A stretch of 51,280 bases of DNA. It comes from Thalassotalea mangrovi (GTDB lineage: Bacteria > Pseudomonadota > Gammaproteobacteria > Enterobacterales > Alteromonadaceae). The DNA lies in contig NZ_SWDB01000040.1 of NCBI RefSeq assembly GCF_005116735.1, forward strand, positions 1-51,280, in the 5' to 3' direction. A program made the translations under genes and the position numbers. Shown here piece by piece: positions 9,734 through 18,681 of the stretch; positions within the stretch are counted from its first letter, which is position 1; every line of letters begins with the position of its first letter. A model generated the notes under the pieces. That model was not told the origin of the DNA and searched no databases. It saw nothing but the letters and a program-made list of their open reading frames with translations.

Positions 9734-10234
9734 CTAAACCGTTGCATCATTGATTTGATCATCTTCTGTTGGATCATAAATCCTCACCGAACCAGACCTT
9801 GCAACCGACATAATCGCTTTAGTGATGCGTCGATACGACATGCACCGACAAAGGTTACCGCTCATTGCTTCGAGAACTTCCGCTTCACTGGGATTGGGGT
9901 TTTCTGCCAGCAGACTTGCTGCCTGCATGATTTGTCCGGACTGGCAATAACCACATTGTGGAACCTGCGCCTCCAGCCAGGCTTTTTGCAACGGATGTTC
10001 GCCTTTTAATCCTTCAATGGTGGTCACTTTTGCCCCCTTTACGGCAGAAAGAGGTACTGAGCACGAGCGAATCGCAGCGCCATTTAAGTGCACCGTGCAG
10101 GCGCCACACTGGGCAATACCACAACCGAACTTAGTGCCCTTAAGATTTAACTCATCGCGGATCACCCATAACAAAGGGGTATCTTGTGCCGCATCACTGG
10201 TAACTGCTTTGTCATTAATCGTAAACTTGATCAT
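9734..10234 (-). CDS. [2Fe-2S] subunit of molybdenum hydroxylase (IorA-like)
   Basis: A 166-residue small subunit with the two canonical clusters: a plant-type ferredoxin motif GCGIAQCGACTVHLNG with a fourth Cys in RSCSVP, and the C-terminal CGYCQSGQ...GNLCRCMSYRRI motif. It lacks its own signal peptide and would be exported with the Tat-tagged large subunit. It is the first gene of the operon, with GGGCGAATAT before its ATG. Confidence 0.93.
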   Translation of the reverse strand: MIKFTINDKAVTSDAAQDTPLLWVIRDELNLKGTKFGCGIAQCGACTVHLNGAAIRSCSVPLSAVKGAKVTTIEGLKGEHPLQKAWLEAQVPQCGYCQSGQIMQAASLLAENPNPSEAEVLEAMSGNLCRCMSYRRITKAIMSVARSGSVRIYDPTEDDQINDATV

Positions 10235-10388
10235 ATATTCGCCCGGTAATATTTCTATCTCGCTGTTTTCAATAAAAAATAGCGGTTAAAATGCATCCTC
10301 TAAGTAAAGTTCACCAAAGCCAAATCCGCAAAATTCAAACGCCCTGCAAATTCAGGACATCCACTTATTTTTGCCATGAGTAAAAACA

Positions 10389-10640
10389 GGACACCCACAT
10401 ATTGTTTGCTATGCGAAAATTCAGGACACCCACCTTTTATGAGCATGGCGCTGCGGTAAATTGATAAGTGATATATTTCAAATTCACTGGAATCCGAGAA
10501 GCGGAGATGAATCGATCCTCCTTCTTCTCTGTCATCCAGAATCTTTTACAAGCTGAAAATGTAGCTAGTGGGTTAGCAGGACAGTTAGAATTCCCTCGAT
10601 AACAATTGTGGGTGTCCCAAATTAGGAACATCCCAAATTG
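10389..10640. repeat. GGACACCC repeat cluster 1
   Basis: Exact cores GGACACCC at 10389-10396 and 10424-10431, and the inverted core GGGTGTCC at 10610-10617, the last followed by CAAATTAGG. Degenerate copies lie near 10354 (AGGACATCCAC) and 10627 (ACATCCCAAATTGG). The two orientations are separated by about 180 nt. Confidence 0.85.
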
Positions 10641-10775
10641 GAAACCAAATCGGCAGGCCCATGCTCCCATGTTTGTGAAGTGACGATGCCGGTTTATAAC
10701 AAGCGTATGTTCGGCCTGGTAAAATTTGCGTAAAAAGCAAAAATATTGCTAGAGTTGTTTCACCATCATTGCTAT

Positions 10776-10794
10776 GCTAATGATAATTATTCTC
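10776..10794. promoter_or_regulatory. Fur box
   Basis: GCTAATGATAATTATTCTC matches the 19-bp Fur consensus GATAATGATAATCATTATC at 16 positions by direct comparison. It lies 27 nt before the start of the ferric-iron binding protein, so iron repression of the transporter is expected. Confidence 0.85.
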
Positions 10795-10820
10795 ATTAAC
10801 CAACAATAAGACTGTCGACT

Positions 10821-11813
10821 ATGAAAAAAATTATTTTAGCTGCGGCATTAATCGGTAGCGCTTTCAGTGCTCTGGCCGAAGAAGTGAATATCTATTCTTA
10901 TCGTCAACCCTTCCTGATTGAACCAATGCTGGAAAAGTTCACCGAACAGACCGGTATTAAAACCAAAGTGGTATTTGCCAGCAGTGGTATTGTGGAACGC
11001 CTGCAGCGTGAAGGTAAATTGTCTCCGGCCGATATCGTATTAACTTCCAATTTCGCGGCGTTATTGCAGCTTGAAGAAGCCGGACTTACTCAGCCAATCA
11101 ATAGCGAAGAAGTCAACAAAAACGTACCGGCACAGTTTCGTGATGAAAACTGGGTAGCCCTTACCAAACGTGCTCGTGCAATTTACAGCGCAAAAACACT
11201 GGGCGATAAATCTGACATTAATTACGAAGATTTAGCGACAGCTGAGTACAAAGGACAAATCTGTACCCGCAGTGGAAAACATCCTTATAATATCGGCCTT
11301 GTTTCTTCGATGATTGCCCATCACGGTGAAGAAAAAACGCTGGAATGGTTACAAGGCGTTAAAGATAATCTGGCACGTCGCCCACAAGGCAATGATCGCG
11401 GTCAGGTTAAAGCCATCAAGGAAGGTTTATGTACCGTATCCCTCGGCAATAGCTATTACCTGGGCAAAATGATGACTGATGAGAATCAAAAAGCCTGGGC
11501 CGAAGCGGTAAACATTAATTTCCCTAACCAGAACAATCGTGGCACTCACGTAAACGTCAGTGGTGTGGTGCTAACCAAACACAGCAAAAACCAGGAAAGT
11601 GCGGTTAAATTAATCGAGTTTCTAACTCAGGATACGGCACAATCCATGTATGCGTCGGTGAACTATGAATACCCGGTAAAAGAAGGCGTTGAGCTATCTG
11701 AGCTTGTTGCTTCCTGGGGCGATTTCAAAGTCGATAGCATTGCCATCAGCGAAGCGGCAAAATACCGCAGCGATGCATTACGCCTTCTCGATCAGGTCAA
11801 GTTTGATTTATAA
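10821..11813 (+). CDS. Periplasmic ferric-iron binding protein of ABC transporter
   Basis: A 330-residue solute-binding protein with a signal peptide cut after SALAEE. It resembles the FutA/FbpA/IdiA group: an EVNIYSYRQP start, a VFASSGIVERL loop and the GNSYYLGKM tyrosine pair that coordinates Fe(III). It is first in a three-gene cluster with permease and ATPase and has a Fur box in its promoter. A terminator after it should make it more abundant than the membrane parts. Confidence 0.93.
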   Translation: MKKIILAAALIGSAFSALAEEVNIYSYRQPFLIEPMLEKFTEQTGIKTKVVFASSGIVERLQREGKLSPADIVLTSNFAALLQLEEAGLTQPINSEEVNKNVPAQFRDENWVALTKRARAIYSAKTLGDKSDINYEDLATAEYKGQICTRSGKHPYNIGLVSSMIAHHGEEKTLEWLQGVKDNLARRPQGNDRGQVKAIKEGLCTVSLGNSYYLGKMMTDENQKAWAEAVNINFPNQNNRGTHVNVSGVVLTKHSKNQESAVKLIEFLTQDTAQSMYASVNYEYPVKEGVELSELVASWGDFKVDSIAISEAAKYRSDALRLLDQVKFDL

Positions 11814-11842
11814 TTCACTCGCTTAATCGAGAACCTTATATT

Positions 11843-11871
11843 AGGGATGACGATTACGTCATCCCTTTTTT
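11843..11871 (+). terminator. Terminator/attenuator after the iron-binding protein
   Basis: A perfect 10-bp stem AGGGATGACG (11843-11852), loop ATTA, CGTCATCCCT (11857-11866), then six T. It lies between the binding protein and the permease, which have no other obvious promoter, so partial read-through probably sets the protein ratio. Confidence 0.88.
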
Positions 11872-11914
11872 GTGAAAATGATATAACCAATAATAAATTT
11901 AACGGATAACCCCT

Positions 11915-13615
11915 TTGGCGAACACAACAATCGTAAAACGTCCCTGGCAAATCAGCAGCTTTTTAATAGTCGCCATCTTGTTTGCGCCGACCCTGGCCTT
12001 GGTGTTTACCGCGATGGAAAGCTCTCAGGGGATCTTCGCGCAACTGGCGGATACGGTTTTATTTGATTACATCAGCAATTCCATCTTGATGGTCATTGGC
12101 GTTTGCCTGATAAGTTTATTAATCGGCCTGCCATTAGCCTGGCTGGTCGCCATGTGCAAATTCCCGGGAAAACGCTTCTTCTCTTGGGCATTAGTACTGC
12201 CACTTGCCATGCCGGCATATATCGTTGCCTATATCTACAGCGACTTTTTTGATTATGCCGGTCCCGTACAAATCTGGCTAAGAAATACTTTCGGCTGGCA
12301 AAGCCCGGCAGATTACTGGTTTTTTGACATCCGCTCCATTCCTGGCGCCAGCGTCATTTTAGCCTTGGTACTTTATCCTTACGTTTACCTGTTTTTACGC
12401 AGTGCGTTTGCGCAAAATAACCTGGTGCAAATGCAGGCCAGCCGACTATTAGGGGATACCCCCTGGCAAAGTTTCTGGCGGATCAGCATACCTCAGGCCC
12501 GAGGCATCATCGTTGCATCATTGGCGTTGGTGGGAATGGAAACCCTGGCCGATTTCGCTACTATGCATTATTTTGCCATCAATACCATGACCACCGCGGT
12601 TTATGATACCTGGCTTGGTTATTACAACCTTCCCGCTGCCGCAAAGCTTTCGGTATTGATGCTAGCGATGATATTTCTATTGCTTGCCATTGAAAAACGC
12701 CAGCGCATCGACAAACAAAATTATTCTCGAAATGACAGCTTCGATAACTCTGAAATGTATCAGTTATCCGGTGGCAAAGCCTGGCTCGCCACTGGTTTTG
12801 CCAGCCTGGTGTTATTCGCCGGATTTATTCTTCCGAGCCTGGTGCTGTGTGGATTTATCTTTGATTATTACGATCAGGTCTGGAGCGAGGAATTTATTGA
12901 ATACGGCAGCTCCAGCCTATTCATCGCTTTAATCGCCGCCGTTTTAGCTGTCATAGTTGCCCTGATAATTAACTTTGGTTTGCGCCAGTCGAAGCAAACC
13001 AACCAGCTTAAACACACGTGGATACAACCACTACCTGGGCAACTGGCCAGCATGGGCTACGCCCTGCCCGGCACCGTCTTAGCCATAGGTATCATTATTC
13101 CGATGACGGCGTTGGAGTTCTGGAGCAATGATGTTCTTGTAGAGTGGTTTGACTGGCAACCCGGCTTGTTTTTAACCGGTACAACGTTTGCCATTATCTT
13201 TGCCTATGTGGTGCGCTTCAGTGCGATACCTATTGGCTCAGTACAAGAGAGCATGAGCAAAATCTCTCCTCATCTCGATCACGCCAGTCGTTCGATGGGG
13301 GCAGGTTTTAGTAAAACGGCGTTGCGCATTCATTTGCCATTATTAAAACGCATTCTGTTAACCAGTGGCCTGCTGGTGTTTATCGAGTCAATGAAAGAAT
13401 TGCCGGCGGCACTGCTATTGCGCCCATTCGGATTTGAAACCCTGGCGACCTATGTCTATCAGTATGTGAGTGACGAGCAGTTGGAACATGCCTCTCTGGC
13501 CGCCCTGAGCATTGTTATCTTAGGTTTGATACCATTGCTTATCGTGAACCGTATGTCACAGGATTCATTACAGAAAAAAGTGAATTCCAACGATAGCGCA
13601 AACCATAACAACTAG
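11915..13615 (+). CDS. Ferric-iron ABC transporter permease, fused two-domain
   Basis: A 566-residue inner-membrane protein with about twelve helices in two homologous halves, the FbpB/FutB layout. Each half has an EAA loop (SRLLGDTPWQSFWRISIPQARG and SRSMGAGFSKTALRIHLPLLK) that contacts the ATPase. The start is TTG at 11915, preceded by GGATAA; no ATG is well placed nearby. It would import Fe(III) delivered by the binding protein upstream. Confidence 0.92.
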   Translation: MANTTIVKRPWQISSFLIVAILFAPTLALVFTAMESSQGIFAQLADTVLFDYISNSILMVIGVCLISLLIGLPLAWLVAMCKFPGKRFFSWALVLPLAMPAYIVAYIYSDFFDYAGPVQIWLRNTFGWQSPADYWFFDIRSIPGASVILALVLYPYVYLFLRSAFAQNNLVQMQASRLLGDTPWQSFWRISIPQARGIIVASLALVGMETLADFATMHYFAINTMTTAVYDTWLGYYNLPAAAKLSVLMLAMIFLLLAIEKRQRIDKQNYSRNDSFDNSEMYQLSGGKAWLATGFASLVLFAGFILPSLVLCGFIFDYYDQVWSEEFIEYGSSSLFIALIAAVLAVIVALIINFGLRQSKQTNQLKHTWIQPLPGQLASMGYALPGTVLAIGIIIPMTALEFWSNDVLVEWFDWQPGLFLTGTTFAIIFAYVVRFSAIPIGSVQESMSKISPHLDHASRSMGAGFSKTALRIHLPLLKRILLTSGLLVFIESMKELPAALLLRPFGFETLATYVYQYVSDEQLEHASLAALSIVILGLIPLLIVNRMSQDSLQKKVNSNDSANHNN

Positions 13616-13665
13616 GCATCATCAAGCCGTGATGCAGCAATCTAAAAATAACAGCGGAGTCATTC

Positions 13666-14691
13666 ATGGTATTGGCCATTAACCAGCTACAAGTCAGTTA
13701 TCATCAGCAAACCATCTTGCATGGTGTCGATTTAAACGTTGCCCAAGGTGAAATTGTTTGTCTGCTTGGTTCAAGTGGCTGTGGTAAGACGACGTTATTA
13801 AAGACCATTGCCGGCCTGACTGATGTCGATAAGGGCGAGATCGAGATTAACGGTAACACAGTTAATTCCGACCACATTACAATCGCCCCTGAACATCGAA
13901 ATCTTGGTATGCTGTTCCAGGATTATGCTTTGTTCCCACATCTGACCGTTCATGAAAATATTGCCTACGGCCTGCGTAGGCTCAGTAAAAAAAAGCGTAA
14001 TATTCGCGTCCAGGATATGCTGGCACTGGTGCAATTGCCAAATATCAGCGACAAATACCCGAACCAGCTTTCCGGTGGTCAACAACAACGCGTCGCATTG
14101 GCCCGGGCCCTGGCCTATCAGCCTGATTTATTACTTCTTGATGAACCATTTTCAAACATCGATACCAAGGTAAAGTTTGAATTGATCGCGCAAATTCGCG
14201 ATATCATTAAACAATCCGGGGTGGCCGCAATCTTTGTATCGCACAGCAAAGATGAAGCCTATGGTTTTGCCGATACTATCGCCCTGATGGACGAAGGAAA
14301 AATCCAGCAAACTGGATCCCCTCAACAATTATATCAACAGCCAAATTCACTATTTGTGGCACGCTTTATGGGTCCACTTAATGAAATCAAAAGGACTCAG
14401 TTACCGCAACAGGCCACTGAGATACTCGCCCAGAAACAAACTCAGCCATCAGAAAACGATAAGCTTTTCGTGCGCCCGGAAAGCCTCTCACTTGCACCTA
14501 TTGTTGACCAACACAATGTCGAACTGCAGGCCGTTGTTGAGTCCACCACATTTTATGGTAAACAGGTTACCGTCACCGCTCGCTGTTATGGTGAAGTTAT
14601 TTCGTTTTACACCGACAGCCAACAACACTTAGCAAGCGGTGATAAGGTTAATCTGTATTTCAGCACCGAACATTTATTATTGGCCGATTAA
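13666..14691 (+). CDS. Ferric-iron ABC transporter ATP-binding protein
   Basis: A 341-residue ATPase with Walker A GSSGCGKT (35-42), signature LSGGQQQRVALARAL, Walker B LLLLDEPFSNID and a C-terminal TOBE-like regulatory domain (RPESLSLAP...). It is the FbpC member of the cluster, 50 nt after the permease, with GCGGAG before its ATG. Its stop codon TAA (14689-14691) shares its last base with a small MITE, so the insertion may have set the present C-terminus. Confidence 0.93.
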   Translation: MVLAINQLQVSYHQQTILHGVDLNVAQGEIVCLLGSSGCGKTTLLKTIAGLTDVDKGEIEINGNTVNSDHITIAPEHRNLGMLFQDYALFPHLTVHENIAYGLRRLSKKKRNIRVQDMLALVQLPNISDKYPNQLSGGQQQRVALARALAYQPDLLLLDEPFSNIDTKVKFELIAQIRDIIKQSGVAAIFVSHSKDEAYGFADTIALMDEGKIQQTGSPQQLYQQPNSLFVARFMGPLNEIKRTQLPQQATEILAQKQTQPSENDKLFVRPESLSLAPIVDQHNVELQAVVESTTFYGKQVTVTARCYGEVISFYTDSQQHLASGDKVNLYFSTEHLLLAD

Positions 14692-14752
14692 TACCAATTA
14701 CACTAAGTTTGTGCACAACTCAGAGTGAGCAATATTTTAATGTAATTGGTAT
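14691..14752. mobile_element. 62-bp MITE deletion derivative
   Basis: Terminal inverted repeats ATACCAATTACACTAA and TTAATGTAATTGGTAT flank a short core. The left part (ending in GTGCACAACTCAGAG) is the reverse complement of the right end of the 265-bp element at 46850-47114, and the right part (TGAGCAATATTTTAATG) corresponds to that element's left end. It is therefore an internally deleted copy of the same family, in opposite orientation. Confidence 0.85.
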
Positions 14753-14799
14753 AAACCTACACTGTAACTGATTGCTGTAACTATTCAGGAGAAAACCCC

Positions 14800-15267
14800 A
14801 TGCGCGTACTGCGTTCATTTCTTATCGTGTTTTCATTGTTGATGATATCGCTTCAAGCTCACGCGCAAACTGAGTTTCCACCATCGTTCCAACCGGTCAT
14901 TGATATCTTCACAGGACTTTCTGATGGCGATAAAGAGAAAGTGAAAAACTCGGTCACCGAGGATTTTATTTTGCTAGAGCAAGGTGAAGTCTGGGATCTG
15001 GCAATAACATTAAGCATTGTCAAAGGGCCAATTCCCCGCACCAATGGCTTTAATATTATCTCCAGCGACATCCACGGTGATCTAGCGTTATACAATTACT
15101 GGACCCAGTCGAAAATTGGCGACGGAGAGAACCGCAAGGTTGTTACCTGGCTGGAGAGCGTGGTAGTAATTAAAACTGACGACGGCTGGAAACTGCAGCA
15201 ATTTCACTCAACCCGCGTGCCAGCAGAAAAAGTGCCCGCCGATTTAATCGTGACCGAAGCCAGATAA
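14800..15267 (+). CDS. Secreted NTF2-like (SnoaL-type) protein
   Basis: 155 residues with a clear signal peptide (hydrophobic stretch, cut near AHAQ) and one small alpha+beta domain. The DIFTGLSDGDKEKVKNSVTEDFILLEQGE opening and the closing VVIKTDDGWKLQQFHSTR strand are typical of NTF2-like/DUF4440-like proteins. CAGGAG precedes the ATG. The function is unknown; a periplasmic ligand-binding or enzymatic role is possible. It stands alone after the iron transporter. Confidence 0.75.
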   Translation: MRVLRSFLIVFSLLMISLQAHAQTEFPPSFQPVIDIFTGLSDGDKEKVKNSVTEDFILLEQGEVWDLAITLSIVKGPIPRTNGFNIISSDIHGDLALYNYWTQSKIGDGENRKVVTWLESVVVIKTDDGWKLQQFHSTRVPAEKVPADLIVTEAR

Positions 15268-15404
15268 CCACAACAGTCATAGAATGAGCAGCGACTACAC
15301 GCTGATTATTTTCATCGCCGTAATTGCCGCACGGTATTGTCAGTTGAAAAAATAGTCGATATTCTGGGAGTTAAACTGACACTAATCATTAGCCTGCACC
15401 CGGA

Positions 15405-15423
15405 CATGATTATTATAATCATG
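15405..15423. promoter_or_regulatory. Perfect palindrome upstream of Crp/Fnr regulator
   Basis: CATGATTAT-T-ATAATCATG is a perfect 9-bp inverted repeat around one central T, ending 50 nt before the ATG of the Crp/Fnr-type gene at 15474. The position suits an operator, perhaps for autoregulation. It does not match the usual CRP (TGTGA) or FNR (TTGAT-N4-ATCAA) consensus. Confidence 0.45.
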
Positions 15424-15473
15424 CTGAAGCAACGCTAATTTTTGCAAAATAATAATAAATACGGACTCTCAAT

Positions 15474-16175
15474 ATGCCTCTGGATCTCGAAAAAGTAGGC
15501 GTGAAGACAGCATTACGATCTTTTTTGGGGAGTAATGACCTGGACACGAATACCTTGGCGGAATTTTATCAGGATTTATCTCGAAACTCTGAAGAAATCC
15601 GCTATTCTCCTGGACAACATTTATTTCGGGAAGGAGATCTAAACGAATATATCTATATCCCGGTATCCGGCGCGATTATGTTGGAACGTTCGACCTCGTC
15701 AGGCTCGAGACAGGTATTCGCATTTCTTCTTACTGGCAACATACTCGGCGTTTCCGACCAGCTAATCTACAACTTTAGTGCGAAAGCATTAAATGACTCG
15801 AATGTTATCAAAATCAGCCAAAAACTGATGAAGAATATTTTTGAACGCTATCCGGCCATTGCCAAACGATATCAACAGATCACCAGTCATATTTTATCAA
15901 TGATACTGGATCAGTTATTTATCATGGGCCAGCGGACAGCACATCAACGTCTGGCTCATTTATTGTTGGATATGCAAAATCGACTAGGCCATGGAACCAA
16001 CAAGTTTCATTTACCAATGAGCCGCCAGGATATTGCCGACTATCTGGGGATGTCATTGGAAACGACGAGTCGCGGATTTAGTCAGCTTAAAAAGCTCGAC
16101 CTGATCAATATTGAAAATAATTACCAAATCACGATTGTCGAGCGCGTAAAACTTACCGATTATGCCAATCGATGA
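15474..16175 (+). CDS. Crp/Fnr family transcriptional regulator
   Basis: A 233-residue regulator with an N-terminal cyclic-nucleotide-binding-like beta-roll (RYSPGQHLFREGDLNEYIYIPVSGAIML) and a C-terminal helix-turn-helix, MSRQDIADYLGMSLETTSRGFSQLKK, whose SRQDIADYLG...ETTSR form is FNR/FixK-like. The N-terminal Cys cluster of true FNR is absent, so it is not an obvious Fe-S oxygen sensor. It converges on the CoA-transferase operon with an 18-nt gap. Its targets are unknown. Confidence 0.88.
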   Translation: MPLDLEKVGVKTALRSFLGSNDLDTNTLAEFYQDLSRNSEEIRYSPGQHLFREGDLNEYIYIPVSGAIMLERSTSSGSRQVFAFLLTGNILGVSDQLIYNFSAKALNDSNVIKISQKLMKNIFERYPAIAKRYQQITSHILSMILDQLFIMGQRTAHQRLAHLLLDMQNRLGHGTNKFHLPMSRQDIADYLGMSLETTSRGFSQLKKLDLINIENNYQITIVERVKLTDYANR

Positions 16176-16193
16176 AGCAAAATTAGCGAAGTG

Positions 16194-17357
16194 TTAGGCA
16201 AAAAAAGCGTTATCTTTTGCCATGTTTTCAATTTGTTCACTCGTGTAACCGAGTTGCGCAAGCACCTGACGGGTATCCTGACTGAATCCGGGTAATTTAA
16301 AATTTGGCTGTGCTGGTTCTCGCTGGTATTTAATCGGAACGCCAAGGTGGTGATTGCCATTATCATCGGTTAAGAGCATTTGCCGATGTTGTATATGTGG
16401 GTCGCGAATCGCTTCATTGAGATCGCGAACCGGGGCCCAGCAAACATCGATATCGGCAAAGAACTGCTGCCAATGAGCCAGGGGTTCACTGGCAAAGGTA
16501 TGCTGGAAAAACTGTTTTACTGGCAGTTGCGCTTCGCCCGGTGGTTGCTTACAAAGCTCGAGTAAATCTTCGCGCCCCAGCTTAGTTAATAAATTACTAG
16601 CAAATTTAATCTCGCTACCGCCAAGAGTAAGATACTGGTTATCTGCAGTTTTGTAGATATTGTACATCGCCGCCCCTCCCCAGCTACGCTCTTGCTTGAC
16701 AACCGGTGGACGATTTTCTGCAAAGGGCGGCCCCATGACATTAGCATACCAGGCCACCAGCGAATCCTGCATCGAGATATCGAGGTAATCGCCAAGTCCG
16801 GTTTTTTGCGCCCGATACAGGGCCATTAGTATGCCGGAAAAGGCCATCAGGCTGCCTGCCATATCCGCAACCGGCATCCCCGGTTGCGCCGGCTGGCCGT
16901 CCAACCCCTGATTGATAAATACCGAGCCGGAATCCGCCTGAATGCTTAGGTCATGGGCCGGTGACAAACGCTTATCGCCGGTTTGGCCATAAGCGGAAAC
17001 TGAACAATATACGAGTTTCGGATTAATCGCTTTCACTGCATCGTAGTCGATACCAAGGCGGCTAACCACCCCCGGGCGGAAGGCTTCGACGATAACGTCG
17101 ACATCCTTGCAAAGCTCAAAAAATGCCGCTTTACCATCTTCGTGCTTGAGGTTTAAGTTAATGCTTTTCTTACCGCGAAACACATTGCGAAACCAGACGC
17201 TGTGTTCGTCCTGGGATAATCCAACGTGACGTACCGGCTCACCACCGGGGGGCTCTAGCGCAATCACCTCGGCGCCGTGATCTGCCATCATCATGGTAAA
17301 ATGCGGACCTGGCAAGAACATCGACAAATCCAGTACTTTTACACCGCTAAGTTTCAT
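16194..17357 (-). CDS. CaiB/BaiF family type III CoA-transferase (A)
   Basis: 387 residues. Family III CoA-transferases move CoA between carboxylic acids through an aspartyl-CoA intermediate; the expected Asp is Asp165 in GMPVADMAGS. The N-terminal VKVLDLSMFLPGPHFTMMMADHGAEVIALEPPGG motif is typical. The ATG at 17357 is preceded by GAGGATTATTGG, better than the in-frame ATG at 17381. It is the last gene of an eight-gene minus-strand operon and directly follows a second, divergent family member, so the two might form a heteromer like BbsEF of benzylsuccinate metabolism. Confidence 0.9.
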   Translation of the reverse strand: MKLSGVKVLDLSMFLPGPHFTMMMADHGAEVIALEPPGGEPVRHVGLSQDEHSVWFRNVFRGKKSINLNLKHEDGKAAFFELCKDVDVIVEAFRPGVVSRLGIDYDAVKAINPKLVYCSVSAYGQTGDKRLSPAHDLSIQADSGSVFINQGLDGQPAQPGMPVADMAGSLMAFSGILMALYRAQKTGLGDYLDISMQDSLVAWYANVMGPPFAENRPPVVKQERSWGGAAMYNIYKTADNQYLTLGGSEIKFASNLLTKLGREDLLELCKQPPGEAQLPVKQFFQHTFASEPLAHWQQFFADIDVCWAPVRDLNEAIRDPHIQHRQMLLTDDNGNHHLGVPIKYQREPAQPNFKLPGFSQDTRQVLAQLGYTSEQIENMAKDNAFFA

Positions 17358-17395
17358 CCAATAATCCTCGTTTAATGCCATTGTCTGTGATGTTA

Positions 17396-18586
17396 TTAAA
17401 CCGTGCCTTGTTGTTTTAAAACTTGCACATCCTGAACACTGTATCCCAATTCGGCCAACAACTCGTCAGTGTTTTCTCCCATTGCCACCGCCGCATTGCC
17501 CTCTAGTCGCTTACCGTCGATTTTGATCGGATTAGAGAGAATTTGCATATCGGTATGATGCGGATGAGTGACCTGTTGCACCATGCCGATGTCGCGAATG
17601 TATGGGTTGTTCATCGCATCGCTGAGGCTGTAAACCGGAGCACAGGGAATTTTACCCTCTAAAACGTCCAGCCAGTGCTTGGTATCGAATTTTGAAAGTA
17701 CCCGGTCCATTTCCAGGGTAATTTCATCACGCAGTTCACGACGCAGGACAACCGTCGCATAGCGCTTTGAGCTTAACACGGCATCGTCAAGCAAGGTCAC
17801 CAGCAGCTCCCAGAACTTATCCGTCATTGCCATTAAAAAGATATAACTATCCTGAGTTTTATAGAGCTGACACGGCACGGTTGTAGGGTGCGCCGAACGG
17901 GCAACGCGCTCTGTGACATGACCTTTATTCAGATACCAGGTGGCAGGATAAGATAACTGGTGCAATGCCACATCGAATAAGGAGACATCAACATCCCGGC
18001 CATGGCCCGTGCGATGAGCGCCAAGCATGCCCGCGGTTAAGCCTAAGGATGCAACCGCGCCCGTCATAAAGTCGACCATGGAAACACCAAAACGTGCCGG
18101 TGCCTGGTCCGGTTCGCCAGTTAACGACATTAATCCTGCTTCCGCCTGCATTAAATAATCATAACCAGGCCAGGATGCGCGGTCATTATCGCGTCCATAA
18201 GCCGATAAATGGCCACAGACTATTTTCGGGTTAATATGCTTTAACGCGTCATAGGTAATACCGAGCTTTTCCGGTTGATCGCCACGTAAGTTATTGGTTA
18301 CCGCATCGGCGGTTTTCACCAGTTGCTCGAAAATTTTTCGTCCCTGCTCGGATTTGAGATTTAAGGTCAGGCTTTTTTTGTTCTGATTAAATGTCTGGAA
18401 GAAATAACTGTCATTTTCGCCGAGAAAGAAGGGGCCGGTCTTACGGGAGATATCGCCACCAATCGCCGGGTTTTCTATCTTGATCACCTCCGCCCCCATA
18501 TCCGCTAAATACATGCTGCCATAAGGCCCGGCACCATACTGCTCAACGGCAAGGATGCGAACACCTGACAATGGTAACTGATTCAT
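17396..18586 (-). CDS. CaiB/BaiF family type III CoA-transferase (B)
   Basis: 396 residues, with the N-terminal VRILAVEQYGAGPYGSMYLADMGAEVIKIENP motif and the expected catalytic Asp172 in GVSMVDFMTGA. The ATG at 18586 follows AAGGATTGTTA; a TTG at 18592 is less likely. It lies 38 nt upstream of the paralogue at 16194-17357 and downstream of an acyl-CoA dehydrogenase. It probably activates a dicarboxylic or aromatic acid in this operon; the substrate is not determinable. Confidence 0.9.
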   Translation of the reverse strand: MNQLPLSGVRILAVEQYGAGPYGSMYLADMGAEVIKIENPAIGGDISRKTGPFFLGENDSYFFQTFNQNKKSLTLNLKSEQGRKIFEQLVKTADAVTNNLRGDQPEKLGITYDALKHINPKIVCGHLSAYGRDNDRASWPGYDYLMQAEAGLMSLTGEPDQAPARFGVSMVDFMTGAVASLGLTAGMLGAHRTGHGRDVDVSLFDVALHQLSYPATWYLNKGHVTERVARSAHPTTVPCQLYKTQDSYIFLMAMTDKFWELLVTLLDDAVLSSKRYATVVLRRELRDEITLEMDRVLSKFDTKHWLDVLEGKIPCAPVYSLSDAMNNPYIRDIGMVQQVTHPHHTDMQILSNPIKIDGKRLEGNAAVAMGENTDELLAELGYSVQDVQVLKQQGTV

Positions 18587-18681
18587 TAACAATCCTTCCT
18601 TTAACGAGAACAGGTTTCAGGTTTCAGCAAAGTTCAGATGTTTTCCACCTTCCTCTTCCATCTTCCTCTTCCACCTGTCAC

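Larger units (their letters stand above)
10235..10820. other. Intergenic region with repeats and iron promoter, no gene
   Basis: A gap of 586 nt. The left part holds copies of the GGACACCC repeat and degenerate ones (from about 10351 to 10640); the right end holds the Fur box and leader of the iron transporter. A 77-codon reading frame at 10437-10670 (minus) is made of repeat sequence and is not credible as a gene. Confidence 0.7.

Noticed and set aside
10437-10670. 77-codon frame on the minus strand
   Set aside because: It runs through GGGTGTCC repeats, has no ribosome-binding site or recognisable fold, and similar peptide strings appear wherever the repeats are translated.
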